A model generated the notes under the pieces. That model saw nothing but the letters and a program-made list of their open reading frames with translations. It did no database searches and was not told the DNA's origin. The position numbers and the translations under genes are program-made. Shown piece by piece: positions 1 to 11,877 of a stretch of DNA of 64,000 bases (position 1 is the first letter of the stretch; each line of letters begins with the position of its first letter). The stretch comes from Synaphobranchus kaupii (Eukaryota > Chordata > Actinopteri > Anguilliformes > Synaphobranchidae): assembly GCA_029718625.1 (NCBI GenBank), contig CM056376.1, forward strand, positions 93,973,945 to 94,037,944. Reading direction: 5' to 3'.

Positions 1-139
1 AATAAATGAGCGGTGGCCCAGAGAATGATGTCAGCGCCTCTGATGGGAGGCGAACGCTGGTGTTTCACGTCGCACGGCTTTGTATCTGGACCTGAGTTCC
101 AGAGAGGAGCCAGAGGGTCACTGGCAGGAGCCTTACGTA

Positions 140-197
140 GGTGTGTGTGTGTGTGTGTGTGTTTGTGTGCATGTGTGTGGGATGGGGGGGGGGGGGG
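140..197. repeat. GT microsatellite followed by poly-G run
   Basis: An interrupted (GT)n tract is followed closely by about 13 G in a row. The short open frames across it are translated simple repeat and are not genes. Confidence 0.95.
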
Positions 198-2782
198 CGG
201 GGAACACTCTTGCCCACGGAGCAGAGCCTATGCGCACCCTTACAGATTCTGAACCCCCAGCCCCCCCCTCGACAGGCAGCACGCAGGAACAACCTTGGCC
301 TTTGTTGGCCAGTGAATCTCGCACACAGTTAATATAGACTTTTCCCACTGCCCCTGCCAAGAGTCTGAAGTCATTTAATGAAGTGGCGCTGAGTTTGGAA
401 GGAGCCTGTGTGCTTCTACTGACAGAATGGAAAATGTCTGCGCTCTGCTGCGGGGCACCGGGACAAGGAGCCCCGATATCCCAGTCCCTCCCCGCCGCAG
501 AGCACAAGAAAGCCATTCAGTCAGGGGGCAGCTCCCCCTGCAGGCCAAAGAAAATACGGCAGGGGCGGCACGCGCACGGCGCTGGCCGTGGGGGTGCGCA
601 GAGGGGGGGGAGGCGCTGGTGGTCTGCGCCGTCACGTGCCGGACCGAGCCGTCCACATTTAGGGCCGCGGGAAACCCCCGCTTCCCTCTCAGGACCCCCG
701 AGGCCTGGGTCACAAAGCAAAATCCTCCGCCTGTCACACGTTCAGTAATACTTGCCTTGTCAGTTCGGGTGAGCACCCTATCATTTTTGTGATTATAGGT
801 AATAAAAGTCTTCAAATTGAAGTCCCGCCATGGTCACGATTGATCACTAATTGGCCTGCATATCAAACCCTCTGATTACTCCTTTGTCACTCTTTTCTGC
901 CTTGTCATCTCCCTGTATTTAACCCCATGCTTAATATCTGTTTCACATCTGTCTGTTTATACTTTAATCCATTCATCTGTTCATGTCTGTAAGCCGGCCT
1001 TTTGTCGCCGGCCTGTCAATCCGTTGAACCGATCGTCCTATCGGCCTATCTGATTATGGATCCGCTGGCCCCTCACGCCATCCTATTGTGCTGCTGTCAG
1101 TTGTTTAAAACTCTCAAGTGTCGTTTGCTTCAGATTTCATCCCTCTTCCCTCTCTCTGGGGCTCTCTTTTTTGTGTGGAAGCGTACAGTGTTCATCTTCA
1201 TCCCATTCAGCATGCATCAGCAGGCAGCTCCCTCCCCTCTATAAAAAAAAACAAAAAAAAAACTTTTTTTCATAGCAGCCGTAAGCCCTTTTAAATCCAC
1301 ACACAATGTGGTTTTGTGCAATACCCCCCCCCCCCCCCCCTCCATCCCCCTAAGAACCCAAAGACCTGCTCTCTGCATCTAGGGGACGCGTTGGCTGTCA
1401 GCATGCGGCTCTGTTTGTCCCGCCCTAATGAAGCATGCTGTTGATAATATAACCAAATGTAATAATTCATTCTGGCCTCAGAGAGGGAACACGTGGCCGG
1501 CGCTTGGCTGTTCTTGAGCCTGGTCTCCCCTTCAGAACATGGGAACAATGCGCTACCCCCAGCGCTCGCTTCGGTTCACCAAACATACGGCTCCAACTTT
1601 TCTTTTTTTTTGTTTTGTCGTGTAGCCTATTCAGAGCGAATTTACTAAATCTGTACCCTGGACGAGCGATCACTAATCAAACGGCATTTAGAGCGGACCT
1701 TTTAAAGTGGAATGTCCGACGTGCGTGCACTTCAGCTTTGCTTAATTGGTATTCATTTGGAAGCTCACGGTGGATTCATACAAAACTGAGATGCCATTGA
1801 TTGGTTTCGATTTGTTTGATGTTTGCCACTTACATTATGATGTCTGTTTTAGACGTGTGTGATGAAAGAGATTTTATTCAGTTTCAAGATATAAAGTGCT
1901 CGTAAAATCTTTTACTTAACGTTTTTTATGCATTGCTTCACAGAAAGAGCTATGAGACCATTAGACAATTGGCGCTCATTTCTAATCACTATCGATGGGT
2001 ACAGTTTTTTGCACATACATTTTTACCTGTGATATGAAGGGTGACAGATGTTCTGCTTCTTGTGAGTGGAATGTCTTTTGGAAAGTCATCTTTGTGACAT
2101 CAGTGTAGGTTGCAGTGTAGGCAATGCTTGTGAAAACAAACAGGGAAAGAGTCTCATGTTGGCTTGTAACATATTAAAAATAACCAAGATAATTACATAA
2201 CCATTCCATGAAGACTGTGTGCCTCAGCAGAGTGAATAGTGACTTTTAACAGCGTTGACCGAGGCAACGTGGTTTCTGTTAGTTGCATGTGGGGCAATTG
2301 AAAAAATTGCCTTTAAAAATCACATAAATAAAGGTACACTACCTGACTGGCACTACATCAGAGGCCTGTGAGTGATGTCTGTAATCACAGGGTCATGTAA
2401 AGTAAATGCAAGGCAAAATAGTGCTGGTTTTCTCCTCTCAGCTCTCTTAATAAGCCTCTAAGGTTTACTGAGATCTTGAGCAAACGCCAGCACACGACGT
2501 GAATTGCTCTATGTGTACATATTGGGAAGCTGATGAAACGTGTGAGGCAGAAACTTCACAAAGAAGTCACAGACTGCAGATTATATACTTTCTCCGTGTG
2601 GAATGTCTTTCAGGTTGGACACTGGAGAGGGGTTGTTGTGACTTTGATGGAAACGCCCCTCTTGGATGAACAGGACATTCCTTAGATTTTGACATTTCTG
2701 CCTAGGTGAATTCAGTTTGAGCCATGGAGGCTTGACTGGCCAGAAGAGGATACAGAACTAGTATAGCAATATCAGCTTATGA
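198..2782. other. Unique non-coding DNA, no gene seen
   Basis: No reading frame here has recognisable protein features. The first 600 bases are GC-rich and CpG-containing (about 500-680, with a CACGTG E-box near 635). A pure C run of 17 bases lies at 1324-1340. The rest is AT-rich and looks like intron or intergenic sequence. A stretch near 830-1010 has an LTR-like composition with a TATA-like tatttaa, but I could not find ends. Confidence 0.6.
500..680. promoter_or_regulatory. CpG-rich patch, possible regulatory island
   Basis: Local GC and CpG density is much higher than in the flanks, and there is a CACGTG core near 635. No TATA box, splice signal or coding frame goes with it. It may be a CpG island fragment or simply a GC-rich patch. 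Confidence 0.2.
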
Positions 2783-2808
2783 TTGTGTGTGTGTGTGTGT
2801 ATATATGC

Positions 2809-2843
<35 letters not shown>

Positions 2844-2853
2844 TGTGTGTGTG
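2783..2853. repeat. GT/AT compound microsatellite
   Basis: (GT)n is interrupted by a short (AT) run and by GCGT steps. Confidence 0.95.
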
Positions 2854-4468
2854 ACAGATCCATAAAAACAATAAGCAATGGGAAAGGCAAACTCCTTCCT
2901 TCCTGTTCAGTGTCTCATGGCCAATTGTCAATGTCTTCCATCTTGTCAATGTATCACGGCCGCTGACTGTGATCAGTAAGATAATCATCTGAAAGAATAC
3001 GTGTATGTCCACAAATGCATCACCAAGGAGACCGGAGCCCCCTACCCCTGCGTCCTGTTGTCTGAATGTTTGTAGGCTGATGATGGATGGTGCGCAGAGA
3101 CGGACAGCTCTTCTCAGGGAACGCAAACACAAGTGCCTGCATAGGAGAAATGTAAAAAGACATGCATATTGAATTTTATGAAAAGACCTGTAGTCGCAAA
3201 GGGGGTGGATGTGAACATTTCTCTCCATGGGCAATGGCCAGAGGCTCTCTCTGGGAATTGAAAACTGACCTTTAAAATGGCTGTTTAGTCCTGAGGTGCT
3301 GTTTGTCTGTCTGTATGTGAGGATGTGAGAGAGTGCAACTTGGGAAATGGGCCCTGATGCGGACCAGGTAAACCTCTATACTCAGGGTGCAAAATGAGGA
3401 TCGATCCATTTTGGGATTTCATGCCAACTTCTGGACTCAATTATTTAGTTTGTGTTATTTAGTATGTGGTCCGATATAGGAGTAAACCAGGAAGTGGTGT
3501 ACAGTTGTTTCGAAAATGAAGCGAGAATAATTGCTTGGAACTAAAACGAACATGCACACTTGCCCTCCAGGACTGTTGTGCATCCCCTACCTTATAAACT
3601 GCTTCTGTCACCAATTTAGGTGTCCCCTGAATTTCATCCTGTCTGGTTTTAATAATCTCTGCATATTTTCCTTAATCTGGCTACACTGAATCCTTCTGGC
3701 ACAGCACCCCTTCCCTCCTTGGTAAAAAATAAAACGAATTAAAGGAAAAGAAAGGTCATGAGTTTACAGTCACAGAAGAGAGGAGAATGCAGGCCCTCAG
3801 ATATCTTACTCACTGAAAGGAATGGAAAACACATTCTCTTGATGGAAGTCTGGCTTGTTCCCTGATGTCTTTGGTATTTTGTGTGTGTCAGAGTTAAAGA
3901 GTTAACAGAGTCTCTCAGGACGAGGAGAGAAATGAAATGGGAGGGGCTGTGTCTTGCGGTCCTCTGATACCGGCTTTTTATGGATGGGGGGCTTAAAGTG
4001 TGCTCAGAGTGTGCCAGTTCACCAGTTTGGTGGTCTTCTTCTGAAGGTCGTTAATTAGTGCAGAATGCAGACTACAGTTCAGCTGCCAGGTCTGATGAAA
4101 AGAGAGGCAGAGAGGCAGAGAGAGTGTGTGTGTACTGAGAGAGAGAGAGTGAGAGATGCTGCCAAAAGCTAGGAATTTGTGATAGGTCCAGAGCTCGTCC
4201 AAGTGCTGGAGCAGAGTGTGGAGACTAGTGGTGCTAAAGGCTCCTGACCCATGAATTCCTGAAGCCTGCTGACCACACAGAGCTGTGCTGGGTACAGGGC
4301 TTCTGTTTACATCCAGGAGTAGGGTGCCCAAAAAACACCCAAGTTCTAGCAAGTCCATGATGACCACACACTGGTTTTCGGAGTTCAGTCTCAAAATCTC
4401 AAAAGACATCTTACTGCATTTGCTTCTGAAGCTTTAAAAAAATACATTTAAAATATAATTTGAAATTT
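2854..4468. other. Unique non-coding DNA, no gene seen
   Basis: AT-rich sequence with a short GA/GT-rich purine tract at about 4105-4155. Open frames are short and have no recognisable domain. Confidence 0.6.
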
Positions 4469-4504
4469 CAATAGTAAAAGTGTTAAAAAAAGTTCTATTT
4501 TTAT

Positions 4505-5652
4505 TAGGTATGCACCGAATCCAGGATTCGGTTTCGGATTCGGCTGGATTTGGTCCTTTTTCACGGGTTCGGGATTTGGCCGAATCCTTCACAAAAATTG
4601 GACCGAATCCGAATCCCACGTGGTTTCAATTAACGGTATTAAACAGGCCCACCCCTCCGTAAATGCAGATCACACACTGTGCTTAGCGCACCAGCTCAGC
4701 GGTGGGGACCAAGTCAGCTCAGCTGCCGTTAAATTTGTGCAGGGTGTGATGCTGAATTTTCTTATTGAAGGGGATGAACAAACAATGTAATCCTCAAACA
4801 CATCAGAGCCACAAGCGTTAGAAAATCAGGATGGTGGTGATCAGATCTGCAAACCCTGGCGGCGGGGACTAGTGCTAGTGCTTCATTTCACTTTCCTATA
4901 AGTTAACAATGTGCCTTACAGCCTAGGCTACTTGTATTTACGTTTAAAAAAAAATTTATTTCACTTTTTACTTCTGGGATTCTGGATTCTAATTGTGGTG
5001 CTATTTTTACGGTAAGCCAACCTCTGTGCCAAGTTAAGAGACTGTTAAGCACCACTGGCGACATTCTCTCGCAGTTTTAATTGATTTACGAAAGCAAGTG
5101 TATAGTCTGTTTGCCTATACACACGGTGTAATTTAACAAACCATACGCCAAATCTCAGCATAAGATTCCATATGTTTTCATTAAAACTTTGCTGCAAAAT
5201 TATTTTGTTTATTAACAAGAGGGCTCTGGCTGTTGCGTACTCTCACGTCCCTTTTCAACTACCATCTATTAGGCCTACTTCGGTTTTAATTTGATAAAGC
5301 CATGCCATTTGCTGCAGTCCTCCTAAAATACCAGTACAGTGGGCTACATTGTATTATGCTACAATTGAGAGAAGTGACACAATTGTCACGCTACTGGGCG
5401 TTGAAAAAACTATTTGTGCCATCGCGTGAATTATTAACAAAGACAAAGAAAATAATATAAAGATATTATTTGAATTTAATATGCATGTTCATGTTTTCAT
5501 TTCACATATGCTGAAATGTTCTGTTGAATATAGAAAGTAGTCTATGTATTTGAACAAGGAATTTAATTGTTTTATTTATTTTACCCCTTTACTTCTGGGA
5601 TTCGGTTCGGGATTCGGCCAAACCCTAAAAATATGGATTTGGCACATCCCTA
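4505..5652. mobile_element. Non-autonomous hAT-type DNA transposon, 1148 bp
   Basis: The left end reads taggtatgcaccgaatcc. The reverse complement of the right end reads tagggatgtgccaaatcc, so the element has imperfect terminal inverted repeats of about 18 bp. Subterminal repeats of the gattcgg type occur at both ends. It is flanked by a perfect 8-bp direct repeat, atttttat, at 4497-4504 and 5653-5660. An 8-bp target duplication and a TAGGGATG-like terminus are typical of hAT elements. There is no transposase frame, so it would have depended on an autonomous relative. It sits inside the tail of a SINE. Confidence 0.85.
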
Positions 5653-5660
5653 ATTTTTAT

Positions 5661-5833
5661 GGCTTTTTTAAGCTTTATTGGACAGCACAGTGTAGAGAGA
5701 CAGGAATAATTGGAGCGAGAGGGAGAGAGGGTTAGACACGCCACAAAGGTCGCGTGGCTGGACTCAAACTGCCAATTTCACGGCTCACAATGAGCGTGTG
5801 GATGGTGCTCTTGCAGGCTACGCCACGAGACAC
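5661..5833 (-). mobile_element. tRNA-derived SINE, split by the hAT element
   Basis: On the minus strand the sequence starts with a tRNA-like head. An A-box-like tggcgtagcct is followed by a B-box-like agtttgagtcc. A CT-rich body follows, then a tail with ccaataaagctt and an A run. This layout matches a widespread teleost tRNA-derived SINE type, driven by RNA polymerase III and moved by a partner LINE. The rest of the tail is at 4487-4504, beyond the hAT element. Direct repeats of 18 bp with one mismatch, caatagtaaaagtgttaa (4469-4486) and caatagtaaaattgttaa (5834-5851), bracket the whole unit and are its target duplication. Confidence 0.8.
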
Positions 5834-5851
5834 CAATAGTAAAATTGTTAA

Positions 5852-6862
5852 CTTTCTTAGAAACATCTGAGGAAAAAATAAAGCTACTTGAAATGTGTAC
5901 CTTAAGTATATCAAAAACGTTACCCTTAAACTGTACATGTACAGACCCAATGATTTGCCTGACACAGGTCAGAAAACCCTCCTGTCCATGTGAGAGTGCG
6001 GAGTATTTTTTGGTAATGGGAGGGTGACCTTATTTAGAACAGCAATGATCTGCAGTCTGCTGCTGCAGCTCTCTGAGTATTAAAGCAAGGCTGAAATATA
6101 CTGCCACACTGACTGACACAAGTTTTCCTCTCTTTAAACATAACACTCCTTTATTATGTTTTGGTTGTGCTTTCACAACGAAGGATGAAGGGGTAATATT
6201 ATGTGTTCATAATTATTATAATGTTCATTTGCTTAGCAAAACTTCAAACACTTTGTGTGTATCGTTAGCAGACTGCAAACTGCACAACTGAGTTGAACTG
6301 ATTTTTTTTTTTTTAGCAATCTGTCTGCAATCCTTTGACCTTAGCATCTTGCTAATACCCCCGTGGTGATATAAATTGCTTTTGGAAGGCCTTATAAACT
6401 TTTAATTGAAAGCCATCACAAAAAAGCAAAAAGAGACCAAAAACATCAACTTTACTGGGTTGAGAGGAAAAACAAAACTGAGAAAATTGAGTGGAAAAAC
6501 ACAATGCAAAAATATGACAATTGAAACTGGGGAATTTAATTTTCTGCCTGTGCTTCTGTGAACGGACCATAAAACCTGAGCATGAGTGGCTCAGTACTCT
6601 GGGAAAAGGAACTATAATGGAAAAGAAGGTTATGTAATTCCAGAAAACCAGAACAGTGCAGTTGTACTGTATTGGCACGAGAAGGAAATGATGACTTTAA
6701 CTGCTATCAAACTTCAAGTCTTTACTTTAAAGTAATTTTATCCAGCTTTCCGCTCTTCGCCCCCTCTGTCAGTTCAAGCCACCAGACCGCTTCCCTCTGT
6801 AATCAATATCTTTCAATCCTGTGCAGATGTATGCTAGAAGAACAGCCTTTGTCTGTGTAATG

Positions 6863-6864
<2 letters not shown>
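5852..6864. other. Unique non-coding DNA, no gene seen
   Basis: AT-rich sequence with a 12-base T run near 6303. Open frames lack domains. Confidence 0.6.

Positions 6865-6921
<57 letters not shown>
6865..6921. repeat. AT dinucleotide microsatellite
   Basis: An uninterrupted (AT)n tract of about 57 bases, able to extrude as a hairpin. Confidence 0.95.
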
Positions 6922-6923
<2 letters not shown>

Positions 6924-7773
6924 TGTTATGTAATTTTGAGGTAAGATTTATTCTATGTGTATTCATATTTGAATTTGGTTGGATTAAAACATAATGAACT
7001 TAACTGGTTGTCAATTGCACGGTGTAGGCATGCCATGTGTACTACAGAAGTTCACTATTTAAAGATACTGGAAATGAAAATGGGAAAAGCGCAGCTACGG
7101 CATGACATAAACAGTTTTCTATTAAAATGACTGTGAGCAGTGAAGATCAGTAGAATTTAAAGTGAATGCTTTCAGCTTAGGCTTTTCATGTGATGTGACT
7201 TAGCTAATCTTGACTCAAACTGGTGTTTTTTATTAAATTAAAATGCCTTCCCAGGGTTTCAGGAAGAGCACAAGAGAGCCCGAGGAAGGACTCATGCTAT
7301 GCAGAAACAGATCTGCTGGTAGGACTTTTACGAGGACAGATCAAGTTATGGCAAGTGTTTAAGGTTTGCTCTGGATTCACTGTAGTTGTGTTTGTGCAGT
7401 GAATAAAAATGAACTTTATGGCATATTGCTTGTTCACAGTGTTAATGAACTGAACAACTGTACCAGTACAGTTTCTCTGCTGTGCTGTATACCTCTGTCC
7501 TATGTTAGACATATACTACCCATCTTGAATGGCAAGAATAGGCTTGATTTACTCTAGCTTCTAGCTAAAGGAAACTGCAAGAAGGGTAAACACTTTCCTA
7601 AACATGGGGAGAACCAACTTTCTTTGTTTAACATGTTCGCACAATTTTTGAAAGTTTTTATTTGCTTTGTTATTCACTGTTTGTTGCAATATACGTTGTA
7701 TTGCTTGTTTGATTCAAATACTAGTTACTCTTATTATGTAACACAATTTTCTTCATGGTTACAAAATGTATTC
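6922..7773. other. Unique non-coding DNA, no gene seen
   Basis: AT-rich sequence without recognisable coding or repeat structure. Confidence 0.55.
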
Positions 7774-7927
7774 TTACTGTCCGTGATGTAGCCTATGTAT
7801 CCACAAATTCTCTTCTTGTGTATTTTGAGCATTAGCTAGAATGGGCCAGGTAATTAGCCCCCATTGTTACGCAATCATTCAGAATGTTCACTTCTGGATA
7901 TTCCAAACACACCCGTATGTGTCTTGC

Positions 7928-8553
7928 TGTCATGGGTATTTGCAGCCCCTGCTGTTTCTGCGGTCGTCTTTCTTTTTGGCGTCGTCGGGACGCTCTATCT
8001 GATTTTTTCCGCCTCCGTTCCGGTATTCGTATCTTGCCCGACAATTATTCTCTGCACCTGTTTTGCGTTTCCTGTCAGCTATAAATACCTCAGGACTTCC
8101 GCATGTCTTTGCTATGTTGACAACGAAGTCGGTAAGGTATAAGATTTGGTCGCTGCATTTCTGGTTCTTTATCCTTTGTACTCTTCTGCCAGTTACCTTT
8201 TTGTTCAGCTCGTTTTCACCTAGAGCTGTAGGTAACAGGTTCTAGTTTCATTTTCATTCTCTCGCCCGTGTATACAGGGTGTTTCTTTTGTTTTGTTGCA
8301 CTACCTCTTGTTACGCCTAATTATTTAGTGCATGAGGTTCTTTTGTTATTTATTCTCACTGTTTATCGAGATCGCCTCAGTTTTAGTAGGTTGCTTTGTT
8401 TTGCCTTGTGCTAGGGAAGTTTTGCTCCCGATCCTGTGTTATTCCAGTCCTGGTGCGGCTACTTCTGCATTTTGTGGTGTATCTCTCTAGATACGCTTTT
8501 AGAAATCCTTGTCGGTCGCGTTTGGTTCTCCGAACCTTACACTCCCCCTTACA
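7928..8553 (+). mobile_element. Solo LTR, 626 bp, probably Gypsy-type
   Basis: It starts tgtcatggg and ends ccttaca, giving the usual TG...CA. It is flanked by a 5-bp duplication, cttgc, at 7923-7927 and 8554-8558. A TATA box lies at 8080-8087. The paralogous repeat at about 40400 shows the uninterrupted sequence at the same point, so insertion is well supported. A 5-bp duplication fits Gypsy-type integrases. A solo LTR arises when the two LTRs of a provirus recombine and the internal genes are lost. None of the internal region remains. No long coding frame is expected or seen. Confidence 0.85.
8080..8087 (+). promoter_or_regulatory. LTR TATA box
   Basis: tataaata lies about 150 bases into the LTR, which is a usual place for the U3 promoter. 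Whether it is still active is unknown. Confidence 0.5.
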
Positions 8554-8915
8554 CTTGCTACAACAACAGCTGTCATCTTATCGATTCTGTGTCCTTTAAA
8601 ACCTGCTTTCCATTTGAACTAAAATGCACCCGCAAATACCTTACGCAAACTTCCTTTTGGGCTCAGTAAATCACTTTACATGTGCTAAAGTAATCTATTT
8701 GCATGACCTCCCACTATTTTGCAAAATAACGTAGGGACGCCCAACTTTGCATATTAATTCAGGCTAACCAGCAAAAATTTGAAATCAACGTAACTCAATT
8801 GTAGTGCACGCAATCCTCTTTACATCTCGTTAGTTGATCACCTCGGACGATTTTTTGCGGTTGATAACAGTTTTGCACATGCTTTTGTACAAGCAAACCT
8901 TTAGTAAATCAACCC

Positions 8916-9470
8916 ATAAGTTGTTTGCGTCAAACTAAACTAATAAAACTAGAATTGCTGTTATGCTCAAATAATTTATTGTTAAAGCATCCAATAAGAC
9001 ACTTCAAACACAATCAAACCAGAATGAACTGGAATGCGTAATGAAGGCTTTAACAGCTGGGGGGGGGGAGTTATACACGCAGACGTTTCAGATACTGTAA
9101 TCGCATTATTAAGGGGTGTGTATTTCTCAAATGGATTGTCCAAGACAATAAATGACCAGTGAATCTTGAATCTCTATGCATAAAACCATGGTAGGACTGT
9201 ATATTTATTTTGTATTTAGTAGTAGATATTTATAGTAGAATGACATTTATTTTGCATTTGAGTGAGCAGGGCTTTTCAAAGCTGTCTTGGCATACTTTCA
9301 GGCTATTGTTGGCTTTACTTGTTGCTATGACAGAATACAAATTTTTGGTGGTGAAAAAATATTTTTATGAATTCACAGATAGACAATATTGTCCACTGTG
9401 TCACGCATGGGTAGGTATAGTTGCAGGTTAGACTGGGTGGAGGGTTTCTTGTTACGAAGTATACTACTAC
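8916..9470. other. Unique non-coding DNA, no gene seen
   Basis: AT-rich sequence with a G run near 9060. It ends in the direct repeat actac (9466-9470), which is the target duplication of the following LTR. Confidence 0.6.
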
Positions 9471-11164
9471 TGTAGTGGGGCGTGACGTGTGAGGTAGGAG
9501 GAGCCAAACGCAGCAAGGGGATTCTTTAAGCCCTTAGGGCCACTAAGGCGGGATACCCCGCAGTTAAGGGAGGAGACAAGACAACGAACACCACTACAGA
9601 CGCTACTAACCGGCTCACTGTCAAACGCCAAGTAGAGCGCAAGGACAGGGATCTGAACAGCCAGAAATAATACGCGCCCTGTCTCGGTAATGAGACAAAA
9701 TAAGAACGGGCGAGTAGCGTAAAGGCACAAATAAATAAGTCAACAAATATTGCAAAATGATACGATAGTTTCAGAGGAGGCGAAAGAACAGAGATAATGT
9801 TCCGTGGCTACTTCCATAAGCCAACAGTCACATGCAGAACATAAAGGAGGTAAACGCCCGATCTCCCAGGGGGGAGAGACATTTTACAGGCGAGCCGACG
9901 GAGAACCACAGTCCCATAGCCTTACCAGCAAAATGACCAAGCTTAAAATAGAAAGCCACGCCCAAGCCTCTCAGTAAGGGGAAATGTAACGAGGCGAACA
10001 GGAACAGAGACTTAACGTTCCATGGCTAAGATAGAGGCTCGCAGTCAAACGCAAACAAGTCCAAAACATCGCCCGGTCTCCCTAAGAGACTAATTGCACC
10101 GAAGGGCGAAAAGAACTACAGTTCCGAACAGAATCGCCCAAATCTCCATACACGGAGAAATAGCACAAAAGACGAAGGGACAGCTGCACCGAAACTGTCG
10201 GCTATCTGACTAACACAAGCGCTAACACAAATACAAGCCCTGCCTCTCAGTAAGGGGAAATGTAACGAGGCAAACAGAAACAGAGATTTAACATTCTATG
10301 GCTATTTAATTAGTTCACAGTCTAATGCAGAAAACAAAGAGGTAAACACCCGATCTCCCAGGAGAGAGAAACATTTTACAGGCGAGCCGACGGAGCACCG
10401 TCGTCCCATAACTTTACTATCCAAAAAGACTAACGCAAAAATAGCACGACAGCCTCTAAATATAAACAAAAACCCTGAGTCACAACAAGGAGGAACGTAG
10501 TCCACGAGAAGGAGACAAAACAGGGAACAAACGTACCGAAGCTACTAACTGGCTCACCGTAACCCGGAAATGAGTAGAAGCTAAAACGCCAGGTCTCTCA
10601 GTAAGAAAACCAATCAAAAGGCGAAAATGGACCAGAGAAACTGCTACTCTATACTTCTACGAGCTAAGAAACTACGTAGAAGCGAAAACGCCCGATCTCC
10701 CTATGGGAAGACATGTGCCGAAGGGGCGAACAGAACTACTGTTCCGAACAGAATCGCCCAAAACTCCATATACGGAGAAAAAGCACAAAAAGGCGAAATA
10801 GAGCAGAGATTTACGGTCCCAAACTTCTACGAGATAATTAACTACCAAGCCAGCAAGAAATAAGCCCTGCCTCAACAAAGAGACGTTAAAAATAGGCGAG
10901 TAGCCAAAATGGTACGAGAACTCACAGCCAACAATACACCACAGTACAAAACAATAAACAAACAATGAACAATTAATGTCGAAGCCCCGAACGAAGGAAA
11001 CGGTAGGCTTATATATCTCTCCAGGTGACTACGCACAGATGTGGGCGCTAACAGCAGCCCCGTAATCTAAGCAGGGCGGAGCAAGCATCCACCTAAAGAG
11101 CAGCGCCCTCGCGTGGCCACCAAGGAGAACGACCGCATAGGCAAAAAGGGTTAAAACCATGACA
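9471..11164 (-). mobile_element. Large solo LTR, 1694 bp, minus strand, Gypsy-type
   Basis: On the minus strand it starts tgtcatggttttaaccc and ends cccactaca. A 5-bp duplication, actac, flanks it at 9466-9470 and 11165-11169. It is homologous along its whole length to 47005-48660 on the plus strand. The first 150-160 bases (minus strand) hold a TATATAAG box. The body is made of repeated modules: the block around the gttccgaacagaatcgccca motif occurs at about 10121 and 10741, and cccgatctccca occurs at about 9856 and 10349. No gag or pol remains. The small open frames inside are LTR sequence and not genes. Confidence 0.88.
11008..11015 (-). promoter_or_regulatory. LTR TATA box
   Basis: TATATAAG on the minus strand lies about 150 bases from the LTR start. 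The same motif sits at the same relative place in the 47 kb copy. Confidence 0.55.
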
Positions 11165-11169
11165 ACTAC

Positions 11170-11679
11170 TCACAAATCGTATACTACTAAAGCTAAAACA
11201 GAGAGTTTGTTGTTCCCACTCATAGTTTGGTCGCAGGAGCAATGAATGAGTTGAGTAAAATCTCGGCGCCGGCGCCATGGTCACTCAGGGATCTGCGTGA
11301 AGGGGTTAAAATGGGGGTTCTTAAAGTGGGGTTCTGGGAAATAATCCATGATTGTATATGATTAATGAGATATGTACAGTAAATGTTGGGCATGCTGAGC
11401 AAAGGCTCGCAGCCCTGATGACTGTATCGCTTGCATTCTCTGGGTAGTGCAGGACTTACTGGAAATTAGCTGCTTAGGGGAATGACCATTTTGTCACTTT
11501 CACTTTTATTATTGCAGCAGGGCAGGTGATGGACTATCTTGTTGCTGGGCAGAAGAGAACATTATGTTACGGCTTAGCTCACCACAACTCTACCACACAT
11601 GTACATACATAGTCGACAAATGGTCACAAAAATATTTTGCTGCTCATTGCCAAATTAGGCAGTGCCGTTATAGTTGTAC

Positions 11680-11682
<3 letters not shown>
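11170..11682. other. Unique non-coding DNA, no gene seen
   Basis: No recognisable gene or repeat. Confidence 0.55.

Positions 11683-11725
<43 letters not shown>
11683..11725. repeat. AT dinucleotide microsatellite
   Basis: (AT)n of about 43 bases. Confidence 0.95.
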
Positions 11726-11729
<4 letters not shown>

Positions 11730-11877
11730 TACACACAACAATCCCGATATTAATTAAACAAGTGAAAGATTGGCTGACTGCTGAATTTGGAAATTTAAAT
11801 GACTACCGACCACCAACAAATTAGGAAAACAAAGTCTTCCAAGTTAACTGGATACTCTAACTATTCCATCTAGTATA

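Larger units (their letters stand above)
7774..8915. repeat. Old interspersed repeat (copy 1), interrupted by a solo LTR
   Basis: The parts at 7774-7927 and 8559-8915 align with 40273-40703. Shared blocks include a tatccacaaattc start, attagcccccattgttacgc, and a right end containing cctttagtaaatc. The right end, read in reverse, resembles the terminus of the element at 52779-54007 (gatttactaaag), which suggests a decayed TIR DNA transposon. I could not find a matching left terminus. Copy 1 contains the solo LTR at 7928-8553 and copy 2 does not. Confidence 0.75.

Noticed and set aside
427..792. 121-codon frame in the GC-rich patch
   Set aside because: GC-rich DNA has few stops; no motif, no splice context and several overlapping frames of similar length.
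830..1010. Possible additional LTR
   Set aside because: Composition and a TATA-like word are suggestive, but no TG...CA ends or target duplication could be found.
7864..8669. Overlapping cysteine- and phenylalanine-rich frames that look like membrane proteins
   Set aside because: They fall across a solo LTR and its flanking repeat, and T-rich sequence gives hydrophobic translations by chance.
9467..10965. Several open frames between 9.5 and 11 kb, and their counterparts at 47.5-48.7 kb
   Set aside because: They lie inside solo LTRs, have no gag/pol features and differ between the two copies.
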